A DNA stretch of 64,000 bases from Nansenia antarctica. Lineage: Eukaryota; Chordata; Actinopteri; Argentiniformes; Microstomatidae. Under the pieces are notes generated by a model. That model did not search any database. It worked only from the letters and a program-made list of their open reading frames with translations, and was not told the DNA's origin. Each line of letters begins with the position of its first letter. Position 1 is the first letter of the stretch. A program made the translations under genes and the position numbers. Where the stretch lies: contig OZ022339.1 of NCBI GenBank assembly GCA_963989245.1, positions 19,125,662 through 19,189,661 on the forward strand, given 5' to 3'. Below, in pieces: positions 41,760-51,831 of this stretch.

Positions 41760-44012
41760 GTCTCGCGCTCTCCTCTCTTCTTCTCCTCTCCTCTCTTCTT
41801 TTCCTCTCCTCTCTTCTCCTCCTCTCCTCTCTTCTTTTCCTCTCCTCTCTTCTTCTCCTCTCCTCTCTTCTTCTCCTCTCCTCTCTTCTCCTCCTCTCCT
41901 CTCTTCTTCTCCTCTCCTCTCTTCTTCTCCTCTCCTCTCTTCTCCTCTTCTCCTCTCTTCTTCTCCTCTCCTCTCTTCTCCTCTCCTCTCTTCTCCTCCT
42001 CTCCTCTCTTCTTTTCCTCTCCTCTCTTCTCCTCCTCTCTTCTTCTCCTCTCCTCTCTTCTTCTTCTCCTCTCCTCTCTTCTCCTCCTCTCCTCTCCTCT
42101 CTTCTTTTCCTCTCCTCTCTTCTCCTCCTCTCCTCTCTTCTTCTCCTCTCCTCTCTTCTTCTCCTCTCCTCTCTTCTTCTCCTCTTCTCTCTTCTTCTCC
42201 TCCTCTCCTCTCTACTTCTCCTCTCCTCTCTTCTTCTCCTCTCCTCTCTTCTTCTCCTCTCCTCTCTTCTTCTTCTCCTTTCCTCTCTTCTTCTCCTCTC
42301 CTCTCTTCTTCTCCTCCTCTCCTCTCTTCTTCTCCTCTCCTCTCTTCTTTTCCTCTCCTCTCTTCTCCTCCTCTCTTCTTCTCCTCTCCTCTCTTCTTCT
42401 TCTCCTCTCCTCTCTTCTCCTCCTCTCCTCTCTTCTCCTCTCTTCTTTTCCTCTCCTCTCCTCTCTTCTCCTCCTCTCTTCTTCTCCTCTCCTCTCCTTT
42501 CTTCTTCTTCTCCTCTCCTCTCTTCTCCTCCTCTCCTCTCCTCTCTTCTTTTCCTCTCCTCTCTTCTCCTCTCCTCTCTTCTTTTCCTCTCCTCTCTTCT
42601 TCTCCTCTCCTCTCTTCTCTTCTCCTCCTCTCCTCTCCTCTCTTTTTTTCCTCTCCTCTCTTATTCTCCTCTCTTCTCCTCCTCTCCTCTCTTCTTCTCC
42701 TCTCCTCTCTTCTTCTCCTCCTCTCCTCTCTTCTTCTCCTCTCCTCTCTTCTTCTTCTCCTCTCCTCTCTTCTTCTCCTCCTCTCCTCTCTTCTTCTCCT
42801 CCTCTCCTCTCTTCTTCTCCTCTCCTCTCTTCTTCTCCTCTCCTCTCTTCTCCTCCTCTCCTCACCTCTCTTCTTTTCCTCTCCTCTCTTCTCCTCCTCT
42901 CCTCTCTTCTCCTCCTCTCCTCTCTTCTTCTCCTCTCTTCTCCTCCTCTCCTCGCCTCTCTTCTTCTCCTCTCCTCTCTTCTCCTCGTCTCCTCTCTTCT
43001 TCTCCTCTCCTCTCTTCTTCTCCTCTCCTCTCTTCTCCTCCTCTCCTCTCTTCTCCTCCTCTCCTCTCTTCTTCTCCTCTCCTCTCTTCTTCTCCTCTCC
43101 TCTCTTCTCCTCCTCTCCTCGCCTCTCTTCTTTTCCTCTCCTCTCTTCTTCTCCTCGTCTCCTCTCTTCTTCTCCTCTCCTCTCTTCTCCTCCTCTCCTC
43201 TCTTCTTCTCCTCTCCTCTCTTCTCCTCGTCTCCTCTCTTCTTCTCCTCTCCTCTCTTCTTCTCCTCTCCTCTCTTCTTCTCCTCTCTTCTCCTCCTCTC
43301 CTCTCTTCTTCTCCTCTCCTCTCTTCTTCTCCTCCTCTCCTCTCTTCTCCTCCTCTCCTCTCTTCTTTTCCTCTCCTCTCTTCTCCTCCTCCTCTCTTCT
43401 TCTCCTCTCCTCTCTTCTTCTTCTCCTCTCCTCTCTTCTCCTCCTCTCCTCTCCTCTCTTCTTTTCCTCTCCTCTCTTCTCCTCCTCTCTTCTTCTCCTC
43501 TCCTCTCTTCTCCTCCTCTCCTCTCTTCTTCTCCTCTCCTCTCTTCTTCTTCTCCTCTCCTCTCTTCTCCTCCTCTCCTCTCCTCTCTTCTTTTCCTCTC
43601 CTCTCTTCTCCTCCTCTCTTCTTTTCCTCTCCTCTCTTCTTCTCCTCTCCTCTCTTCTTCTTCTCCTCTCCTCTCTTCTTCTCCTCCTCTCCTCTCTTCT
43701 TCTCCTCTCCTCTCTTCTTTTCCTCTCCTCTCTTCTCCTCCTCCTCTCTTCTTCTTTTCCTCTCCTCTCTTCTTCTCCTCTCCTCTCTTCTTTTCCTCTC
43801 CTCTCTTCTCCTCCTCTCCTCTCTTCTTCTTTTCCTCTCCTCTCTTCTTCTCCTCTCCTCTCCTCCCTTCATCTCCTCTCCTCCCTTCTTCTCCTCTCCT
43901 CTCTTCTTCTCCTCTCCTCTCTTCTTTTCCTCTCCTCTCTTCTTCTTCTCCTCTCCTCTCTTCTCCTCCTCTCTTCTTCTCCTCTCCTCTCCTCTCTTCT
44001 TCTCCTCTCCTC
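41760..44012. repeat. 2.25-kb polypyrimidine satellite
   Basis: Almost pure CT strand built from TCTTCTCCTCTCC-type 13-18-bp units. The 15-bp periodicity leaves very long meaningless frames on both strands. Within the PABPC-like locus it is polypurine on the sense strand. It continues after the LINE insertion at 46325-46541. Mirror-symmetric homopurine/homopyrimidine DNA of this length can form triplex (H-DNA). Confidence 0.97.
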
Positions 44013-44202
44013 TTTAAGCGCAGGAAAACCCTCCTGACACCCTGGCTAAATGACTCCACCCGCACTCTTAGATGCGCATGCAGACGCGCTGAGAGAAAGT
44101 GGAGGAAGGATAGACTGCATGTCTCCCTTCAAATTCTGCGCAACACTCTGTCCACTTACCAAACGGCTGTCAAAACTGCAAAAACAGCTTACATCTATCA
44201 TT

Positions 44203-44399
44203 TATAATTTTGCCATTTAGCAGACGCTTTTATCCAAAGCGACTTACAATTACGAATTACAGGGACATTCCCCCTGGAGTAACTGAGGGCTAAGTGCCTT
44301 GCCCAAGGGCACACTAGTAGTGGTGTGGCTTCAGGCGGGATTTGAACTCACAACCTTCCGATCACAAGTCCAACTCACTATCCACTAGACCACCACTAC
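44203..44399 (-). mobile_element. tRNA-derived SINE (family 2) inside the LINE
   Basis: Nearly identical to 22162-22373, same orientation, including the A and B boxes and the GCTAAATGGCAAAATTAT tail. It splits the LINE frame between AYIYHL and ISNLVTSNCNKPQ. Confidence 0.88.
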
Positions 44400-44403
44400 C
44401 CCG

Positions 44404-46075
44404 GTGGGTATCTCCAACCTAGTCACAAGCAACTGCAATAAACCCCAGGTTCTGTTCAAGGTCTTAAACTCTCTCATTAACCCCTGTGACACCCCCTCTG
44501 TTGTACCTTCACTTGTCCTATGTGAAAGTTTTCTTACATTTTTTATTAGCAAAGTCTCTGCCCTCAGACCCCTCTCCCCCTCGCCCCTCCCACCCCCTCC
44601 TCTTCCCCCTCATGCCCTGCCTGCTGTCTTTGATCAGTTTGTGCCGGTCTCCCTCTCCTCTCTCTCTAACGTTATCAAACATCTGCGACCCACTACCTGC
44701 CGCTCTGATGCACTCCCCTCACGCCTTCTCAAGGAAGTCCCTGACTCTGTCCTTCCCGTCATATTACCGCTGATAAATGCCTGCCTCAGCACTGGCTGCG
44801 TCCCGGCTGCCTTCAAGCACGCTGTGGTCCAGCCCCGGATAAAAAAGCCTAACCTAGACCCCTCCGTCCTTGCCAACTTCAGACCCATTTCCCAGTTACC
44901 ATTCCTCTCAAAAGTTCTGGAGCGCATAGTCCACCTACAACTACAAGCCTTCCTTGAGCAACATAACATACACGATCAATTCCAGTCTGGCTTTAAACCG
45001 CGCCACAGCACTGAAACGGCCCTTCTCCGTGTCTTTAACGACCTTATTATAGCCGCCGATGCAGGTAACTCCTCTATCCTGCTGCTCCTTGATCTCACAG
45101 CTGCATTTGACACTGTAGATCACATGATTCTACTAGCTCGACTGGAGCATTATGTGGGCATCAGGGGCCCTCTTCCTATTGTACATGCTGCCCCTAGGTC
45201 AGATCCTGGCGAAATTCAGCATTTCCTTTCACTGCTTCGCCGATGACGTGCAGGTTTACCTTCCCTTAAAATTAACCCAAGGGAAAACCACACTACAGCC
45301 CCTGCTTGACTGCCTGACCGAAATAAAGTGCTGGATGTCAGAAAACGTTTTAACCCTCAATGAAAAAAAAACTGAGGTTATTGTTTTTAATTGTGCCCCC
45401 CCGGCCCCCCTCGTCGACGCCCTTGGTCCCCTGAGTTCCAACCTCTCCACCTCAGTTAGGAACCTTGGAGTAATTTTTGATAGTGCTTTTAAATTTGAAA
45501 AGCAAGTCAGCTCCGTAGTAAAAAATAGTTTTTATCATCTTAGACTCCTGGCCAAGACAAAGGCCTACCTCTCCCAGAAGAACCTGGAGAGTGTGATACA
45601 TGCCTTTGTCACTACTCGCCTGGACTACTGTAACGCACTCTACGTGGGGATCGACCAGTCCCTGCTCCGCCGCCTACAACTCGTCCAAAACGCGGCTGCG
45701 CGCCTCCTTACGAGGACTAAAAAGTGGGACCACATTAGTCCAATTCTGTGCTCGCTCCACTGGCTGCCTGTGCGTTACCGCATTGATTTTAAATTATCCC
45801 TGACCGTTTTTAAAGCACTAAATGGACTGGCCCCTCTTTACCTCTCTGAGCTCTTGCACCGCCACACCCCCTCCAGATCCCTCAGATCAGCAGACCAGCT
45901 GCTGCTAGTGGTGCCCAGAACCAGGCTGAAAACCAGGGGGAACAGAGCCTTTTCGGCTGCTGCACCTAAACTCTGGAACAGCCTCCCCCTCCACGTACGG
46001 GCCGCTCAGACCCTGGACATTTTTAAATCTCTCCTTAAAACACACCTGTTTTCCCTAGCCTTCCCCCCCACCTAG
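44404..46075 (+). pseudogene. LINE reverse transcriptase, internally deleted
   Basis: The first frame (to about 45165) has LKEVPDSVLPVILPLINACL, FRPISQLPFLSKVLERIVH, FQSGFKPRHSTETALLRVFN and LLLLDLTAAFDTVDHMIL (RT blocks through the first catalytic Asp). It then jumps frame to SISFHCFADDVQVY (catalytic box at about 45236-45247), LTLNEKKTEVIVFN, TTRLDYCNALYVGID and KTHLFSLAFPPT, stopping at 46075. The block between GIRG and PLFLLYMLP (normally containing the GVPQGS motif) is deleted, with a frameshift. Not active. Confidence 0.88.
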
Positions 46076-46324
46076 CTATTGGTCCCTGGCTTTTATTATT
46101 TTGTGGTTTTTGTTGTAGGTCCCTGGCTCTTATTGTCTCATTGTCTTATTGTTTTATTGTTTTGGTCCTTTTTGTCTTCTCGTTTGATTTTGCCATGTTT
46201 TGTGTTGCATTGTGTTGTGTGCATTGTGCTTGCTTGTTTCCTGCATTTTATCTATTTTTACTGTGAAGCACTTTGGCTCAGCATTGCTGTACGTAAGGTG
46301 CTATACAAATAAAGTTGACTTGAC

Positions 46325-46541
46325 TTGACTTCTTCTCCTCTCCTCTCTTCTTCTCCTCTCCTCTCTTCTTCTCCTCTCCTCTCTTCTTCTCCTCTCCTCT
46401 TCTTCTCCTCCTCTCCTCTCTTCTTCTCCTCTCCTCTCTTCTCCTCTCCTCTCTTCTCCTCCTCTCCTCTCCTCTCTTCTTTTCCTCTCCTCTCTTCTTC
46501 TCCTCTCCTCTCTTCTCCTCCTCTCCTCTCTTCTTCTCCTC
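46325..46541. repeat. Continuation of the CT satellite
   Basis: Same TCTTCTCCTCTCC units as 41760-44012; separated from it only by the LINE. Confidence 0.95.
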
Positions 46542-46691
46542 CGGTTCTTGGCCAGATTTGAAGCGTCCGACAAACACTTCCTTGTCATTGAGCAGGGTGC
46601 CGTTCAGCCTGTCGATGGCTATCCCAGCAGCCTCTTGGCTCTCAAAGCCCACAAAGCCATAGCCCTTGGAGCCGTTCTCATCACAAACCAC
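46541..46691 (-). pseudogene. PABPC-like RRM2 exon, cut by satellite
   Basis: Acceptor TTTGATTTGAAG before GTGGTTTGTGATGAG (46691). Encodes VVCDENGSKGYGFVGFESQE, AAGIAIDRLNGTLLNDKEV and FVGRFKSGQEPEE. Strong match to the second half of PABPC RRM2, including the RNP1 core KGYGFV. After GQEPEE the frame enters the CT satellite, where PABPC would continue towards RRM3. It joins in frame after the exon at 47862-47984 (SCK + VVCDENG). Confidence 0.8.
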
Positions 46692-46734
46692 CTTCAAATC
46701 AAATGAAAAAACAAACTTGATTTCTATAGAACAT

Positions 46735-46995
46735 TTCATACACCAATGAATTTATTTGTATTTGTCCCAAACACAATGAACATATAAAACCGTATAAAAA
46801 CATAAAAAGTACATTTCATACACCAGTGATTTGATTTGGTGAAGGCAAGCTTGAAGAGGTGCGTTTTGAGGGCCTGTTTAAATGTTGGGAGGGTGTTGGC
46901 CTGTCTGATGTGGTTGGGGAGAGCGTTCCAGAGGGACGGAGCTGAGGCTGAAAAGGCCCCATCACCCCAGGTCCGGAGCTTGGTCTTATCGCCTT
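46735..46995 (-). mobile_element. LINE ORF2 C-terminus and tail fragment
   Basis: The minus strand encodes FSASAPSLWNALPNHIRQAN and FKQALKTHLFKLAFTKS-like sequence, the usual end of fish L2-like ORF2. Short and truncated. Confidence 0.65.
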
Positions 46996-47036
46996 ACTTT
47001 CTAAATTGTTTGTAAATATCGATTAGGGAGGCACAC

Positions 47037-47306
47037 TCAGATGTTATCATGCTTGGTTTTGTTTGGAAAAAGGCTCAAACTATACATTGTTTCAATGAAT
47101 TTGTCTGTTTTCTCATGCTTGTGTGGATTCAACAGGTCGGTGTTAAAATCCCCACAGACATAGCCAATCTTTTGTTTTGAAGAGGAAAATAACCTTTCCA
47201 TGTTAATCATGAATGTATCCATGTTAGATCCTGGTTTTCTGTAAACACAGTTTACAATTACGTTTTTCATTCTTTCTACACTTATTTCCACCGTAATACA
47301 TTCCAT
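47037..47306 (-). pseudogene. LINE endonuclease fragment
   Basis: NVIVNCVYRKPGSNMDTFMI, YVCGDFNTDLLNPHKHEKTD and FIETMYSLSLFPNKTK carry the YR.P and GDFN motifs of AP-type LINE endonuclease. Truncated at both ends. Confidence 0.8.
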
Positions 47307-47359
47307 AATATCATCAATGGCTTTTCAGTGGCTTTTCAGTGGCTTTACAATGGCTTTAC

Positions 47360-47560
47360 AATGTTTTATTATTATTAATCCTTTATTTAACCAGGGTAGT
47401 CATGTTGAGACAGTAGCCTCTTTTTCAAATGAGCCCTGGCCAAGAAAAGCAGCACTTAATTAAAAAGACACCACATACAGTATAAAAACATAGAATATAC
47501 AACATAAAATAACAACAGAAACAGTGAGCAGATACCCTAACCACAAAGATAACCTAAGCA
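47360..47560 (-). mobile_element. Retroposon 3'-end fragment
   Basis: ATTAATCCTTTATTTAACCA GGGTAGTCATGTTGAGAC is a common fish LINE/SINE 3' end read in reverse; no coding sequence. Confidence 0.4.
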
Positions 47561-47633
47561 CATTTGCATGTATGATTCAAAGTCTCTGTAACATACAGTG
47601 TAAAGTCAGAATGCGCTTTACAGGAAGAATATT

Positions 47634-47843
47634 GTGATATCCTGGTTAGACTACCTGTAGTACCACCCCACGCCAGTAGGGGACCTCCAGAGGTGTTGGG
47701 CTTGGGTTACCTGTTGAATAGCTGGGGTCCCAGATTGAGCTAGCAAGTGACCAGAGTACCACGTTGTTACTTACCGTTCTACAATAAATGGTTAACTTGA
47801 ATCCTGGATGGCATTCCCATTATTCATAAGTTAGGTTACCACA
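47634..47843 (-). repeat. 210-bp repeat, inverted copy of 19431-19640
   Basis: Same length and nearly the same sequence as the reverse complement of 19431-19640. Ends 18 bp before the donor-side edge of the PABPC-like exon at 47862. Confidence 0.85.
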
Positions 47844-47861
47844 AATATATAAAAAGGGCAC

Positions 47862-47984
47862 CTTGCAGGATAGAACGTTCCCAAAGGCAGAGAAGGTGTG
47901 GTAGAGAGCGTTGCTGTCGATAGACTTGTCTAAGTTCTTGACGAAGACGATGTTGCTCAGAGAAGGGTCAGGCTGAGATGCCAT
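47862..47984 (-). pseudogene. PABPC-like exon (start of RRM2)
   Basis: From ATG 47984, MASQPDPSLSNIVFVKNLDK and SIDSNALYHTFSAFGNVLSC K, then donor AAG/GTGCCC at 47861. PABPC proteins have the same order (SQRDPSL linker, RNP2 core, DTFSAFGNILSCK). The RRM1 that should precede is not recognisable; upstream minus-strand sequence is a patchwork including a second copy of the VATEGG-SQGSPEE fragment (about 48120-48165) and a (TTAGGG)2 motif at 48054-48066. Non-functional gene relic or very diverged paralogue. Confidence 0.72.
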
Positions 47985-48678
47985 GGTGAGGCAGTAGGCA
48001 GCATAGTCTGGGCCCCCTCTCTGATAAAGCCCTGCAGGTGGAGGTGGTCCTAGACCTAACCCTAACCCTGGCTCTCTCCAGAGCTTGCGCAGGCCCACAA
48101 ACTGCGGCTCGGTGGCCACCTCCTCAGGGGAGCCCTGGCTGCGTCCACCCTCCGTCGCCACCTCCACGGTCTCTAATGGGGCTTTTCCACTAGAGGGCTG
48201 ACCCGGGTCAGCCCAGGCTGGCCTGCTTCTTTGGCGCTTTTCCATTTGTCGGCCTGGATCAGCACGGCGCGGTACGGCACGCTTCTTTAGCTACCCTTCG
48301 AGGGCAGGAACCTTTTTGAGACCCGGAACCTTTTTGCCAGGCTGCGTGTGACGTGTGACGCTGCACACCGTTGATTGGTCAATGGAAATCGTCATCCCAT
48401 GTTCATAGATTTCATCACTAACCACCATTTTTAAATACCACAACAGATTTCGCTCTAGGAAAATGTCACTTACAGTTTCTGTAATAACGTATTAATAAAG
48501 ATTTGAAAAAATAAGATAACCATCGTATTATCTTAGTTTAATGTCATTTCAATGCATCATAGAACTTTTATTTACAACAAGCATAACAAAAATCGCTGTT
48601 ATGGCGATGTCCTGTAGAACTGAAAGCGGCAGTTAACAGGCAGGTAACATCCATATGCTGTATATATAAATAATGTCG

Positions 48679-48846
48679 GTGTCGACCGTGATAGGAGTGT
48701 AGTATCGACACCATTCAAATGGTTTTGGATTCCCTGTCCTCTCCCCTATCCGGACACGTTTGAATTGTTATCCTAACCCACGGTAAATCACAGTTATTAA
48801 CCCGCAAAGGGTGCCTCCGGGCACCGTCTTTGCCTGTGAATAACAC
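48679..48846 (+). repeat. 168-bp direct repeat, left copy
   Basis: GTGTCGACCGTGATAGGAGT ... AATAACAC; nearly identical to 50857-51024. The first 33 bp form a near-palindrome (GTGTCGA ... TCGACAC). Confidence 0.92.
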
Positions 48847-48959
48847 CGGCTATGAAGGGGGTAGAAACACAATACTCCTTTGCTAACTTCACCATCGGTA
48901 TACGGTCATTTTGAGCCCTTAACCACCGCGCTGACACCCCGAGAAGATATGCTTTTAAC

Positions 48960-50729
48960 CAGTGGTGTAGTCTAGTGTTTTCTAGTGGGTATACTGTGAT
49001 TTTTTCCTCCCAGCCTCATATCGTTCATTTCGGAACGCCATAAAAATACATCTGCGCTCCCTGTCTAACATTATATACTGTATATCTAAATTACATGTCA
49101 TAAGGCTGATTTGTGCATGATAGTGCTGCATTTTGGCATATTTCATGTCGCATCTCCCCCCGTTGATGGTATATGACGCTATAGTCAGTCTCAATGGTCC
49201 AAAAGTCAAGTGCTTCATAACAGACGGGGTGAATTTTATGAATGAAAGTGAAAGTTCTGTCACAAAACGCTGTTACGTATCCTCACACATTTTTAAGTGG
49301 GTATATGGAAATCCTTGGCCTTTCCTAGTGGGTATACGGCAGGCACGTGCCGTGAGCTTTTAGATTGGGTAAGCATAAAATATAGAAATACACGTAATTA
49401 CACATACACGCTATCAGTGAACGCAGTTTCAAGGAAATGCAATTTTGATGCCCTAGAACCCGCTAATAAACTGTAGTGTCACTGTGTGATCAGATTACCA
49501 AAAACAAAAAAAACAGTTGCCAGTTTCGACTATATCAGGGGTGCTCATTGTTCAATCTTTTTTGAACCAAGATATTTTCAAGTAGCCAACCTGCTGAAAT
49601 CGACAAGTCCAGTTTCAACATCGCACACGCACACACACACAACACAGACACACACCGTTTCCACCCTCCATAGTAAACTCACAACACACTTTCTTTTCAC
49701 ACTTTGTCACACAGGCACTTGACATCACATCACAAACCCCCCCTCTCTATCTCTCTCAAACACTTTTGGTCCAGAAGGCACGGACAGCGACATTAGGCCA
49801 ATCTCAGCGATTGATTAACCAGCTCTCTGATTGATTGATTAAGCAGCTCTCTCTCCAAACACAACGGCACAGACATTCAAAGGTAAAAGCAGAGGGAGTC
49901 TTAAATAAGAAGCCATAGCCAGCAGCACAGTACCCAAACCATATAGCTAAACAAGCACAGATCGCCACCAGCCTCGCGAATCATATAAATCAGCAAAGAA
50001 GCCATGACGTAAATGTAAAAATGATATCTTACCTTTACTTGAAAACGAGGTCCATGCACCTCTCCTTGCGAAGGAACACCTCTGTCACTTTAGTGTAAAA
50101 GTCACTCGCCTGTTGCAGTTTGTAAAGTCTCTCTTTTTCAATTGAGATCAGGGCCAGTGATGACACTGACAGTAATGTCCATATTCACAAAATTAAAAAA
50201 GCAAGTTATCCTTATTGATTAGATCGTTTGAGCTAGGTAGCATAAACTATTCTGCCGGGCGAGAGAAAGTAGTGTGAAATGTTATGTGAACTTGAAAATG
50301 ATAGCCAATCAGTAGCTCTTGAATCGGAATGAAAGACCTACTGATTGGCTGTAAGCATGCTTACCCTGGCTACATTAACCAGCGGGTTGAAGCATCGAAA
50401 AAAATAAAAAAGACATTTTCACGCATTCGAATGTACGGGAGGGAAAGCAGAGACAGGAGTGCTTATATGCAACGCAAAGCAGAGTAGGGAGTGCTTTCTC
50501 CTGCAGGTGGCGCTAAAAATGCAACGTCAAAATGAATGACTCCTGCTGCCCTGGGACCTAAAATACGACTCTTTTAATGAAAACAAACAAACGGTTTAAA
50601 TGCACTTTTATTTTAATATTTCCTTTCCTTTCCTTTTTTCATTGGGTAAGCACTGCTTACCCTGCTTATATGGACGGCACGTCCCTGGTATACGGCGTAG
50701 TCCTGCGTATCACGTAGACTACACCACTG
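48960..50729. mobile_element. hAT transposon (CAGTGGTGTAGTCTA ends)
   Basis: Terminal repeats CAGTGGTGTAGTCTA and TAGACTACACCACTG. The flanking 8-mers CTTTTAAC and GTTATAAC match at 6 of 8 bases, a decayed TSD. Contains a second, younger hAT. Confidence 0.82.
49340..50687 (-). mobile_element. hAT nested inside the previous hAT
   Basis: Ends CAGGCACGTGCCGT and ACGGCACGTCCCTG; perfect TSD GTATACGG (49332-49339, 50688-50695). Minus-strand exon at about 50150-50039 reads LYKLQQASDFYTKVTEVFLR then KERCMDLVFK and a stop, the terminal motif of ZMYM1-like hAT transposases. Confidence 0.9.
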
Positions 50730-50856
50730 GTTATAACCGTAAACTCAATGAACCGGGAGTTCACCCGCTGCTGCCTGCAGCACCGCGCCAGCTGGTTGAA
50801 ACTCCCATTGACAGCGGGGGGAGAGAAAAGTTTTACCAGGGAATTCGCTCCTAGCT

Positions 50857-51024
50857 GTGTCGACGGTGATAGGAGTGTAGTATCGACACCATTCAAATGG
50901 TTTTGGATTCCCTGTCCTCTCCCCTATCCGGACACGTTTGAATTGTTATCCTAACCCACGGTAAATCACAGTTATTAACCCGCAAAGGGTGCCTCCGGGC
51001 ACCGTGTTTGTCCGTAAATAACAC
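50857..51024 (+). repeat. 168-bp direct repeat, right copy
   Basis: Partner of 48679-48846, on the other side of the nested hATs. Confidence 0.92.
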
Positions 51025-51764
51025 GGCACACAATGATACTACAGTTCATAAAGCAGACAAGTGAAGGCAGTGGTTTTAAGGGTTCAAAAAACATGACTTT
51101 ATTATGTGTACATAGCTTCCTCTCTCTCTTTCTCTTTCTCTCCCAAAAAACACGGTTAATAATATACCACATGCCGAGGAAAAAGTATACGATAGCTTCA
51201 AGTTCCTCCATGTTGCGATTGTTGTGGCTGTGTTGTGTCTCGTGAAAATATATGTCACCACCATGGCGCGCTTTTATGACGCGTAACTCCGCCTACTATC
51301 TCCTACTCCTCCTACTCGTTCCTGGTCTCTTGTGTATAGTGGAAAACCAGAACTGTTCAAAAGCGTGCCGAAGCGAGCCGACCCGAGCCGAACCGGGCCG
51401 ATAGTGGAAAAAATGAAATCTGTGAGTGGCAGCAGTGACAGTGTTGTTTTGTTTTTTATAAAAGCCGCACAACATCTCCATATTACACAACATCTCCATT
51501 TACAGTGCATTCTGATTATATTCTGATCTTCTGAGTCTTTTTCACAAGCAGCGAGATGTGTGTGTGTGTGTGTGTGTGCGTGCCAGCCAATCACAAAGCT
51601 GTGGGCCAGCCCCCCCTGCTCCACACTCCCTACCTCTTGATACCACACAAGCATCACCCCCTCTCCCCCATGTAACCTGCCCTTGTCTCTGCTCGTACAC
51701 TGGTTGGTAACACACACTCCAGGCTATCCCACTCCTCTACTGCCTTCAAACCACTTCACCCACC

Positions 51765-51831
<67 letters not shown>

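Larger units (their letters stand above)
44013..46331 (+). mobile_element. L2-like LINE inserted in the CT satellite
   Basis: 5'-truncated: starts with a piece reading KRRKTLLTPWLNDSTRTLRC, is interrupted by a SINE (44203-44399), then carries RT sequence, and ends with a TTGAC-type tail (AAAGTTGACTTGACTTGACT, 46312-46331). The satellite resumes directly after the tail. Confidence 0.88.
48178..51412. mobile_element. TIR element with GGGGCTTTTCCACTA-type ends, carrying two nested hATs
   Basis: Left end GGGGCTTTTCCACTAGAGGG. Right end CCGGGCCGATAGTGGAAAA, inverse orientation, with a subterminal second TTTCCACTAT-type repeat (51335-51350). Both subterminal regions are rich in GGC/CCG. No transposase of its own seen. 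Interior 48490-48620 is a diverged inverted copy of 29930-30080. Boundaries approximate. Confidence 0.55.

Noticed and set aside
41727..44207. 826-codon plus-strand frame and 617/336-codon minus-strand frames
   Set aside because: They are translations of the CT satellite (Ser/Pro/Leu/Phe or Arg/Glu/Lys only); the 15-bp period keeps frames open. Only the last part is real LINE sequence.
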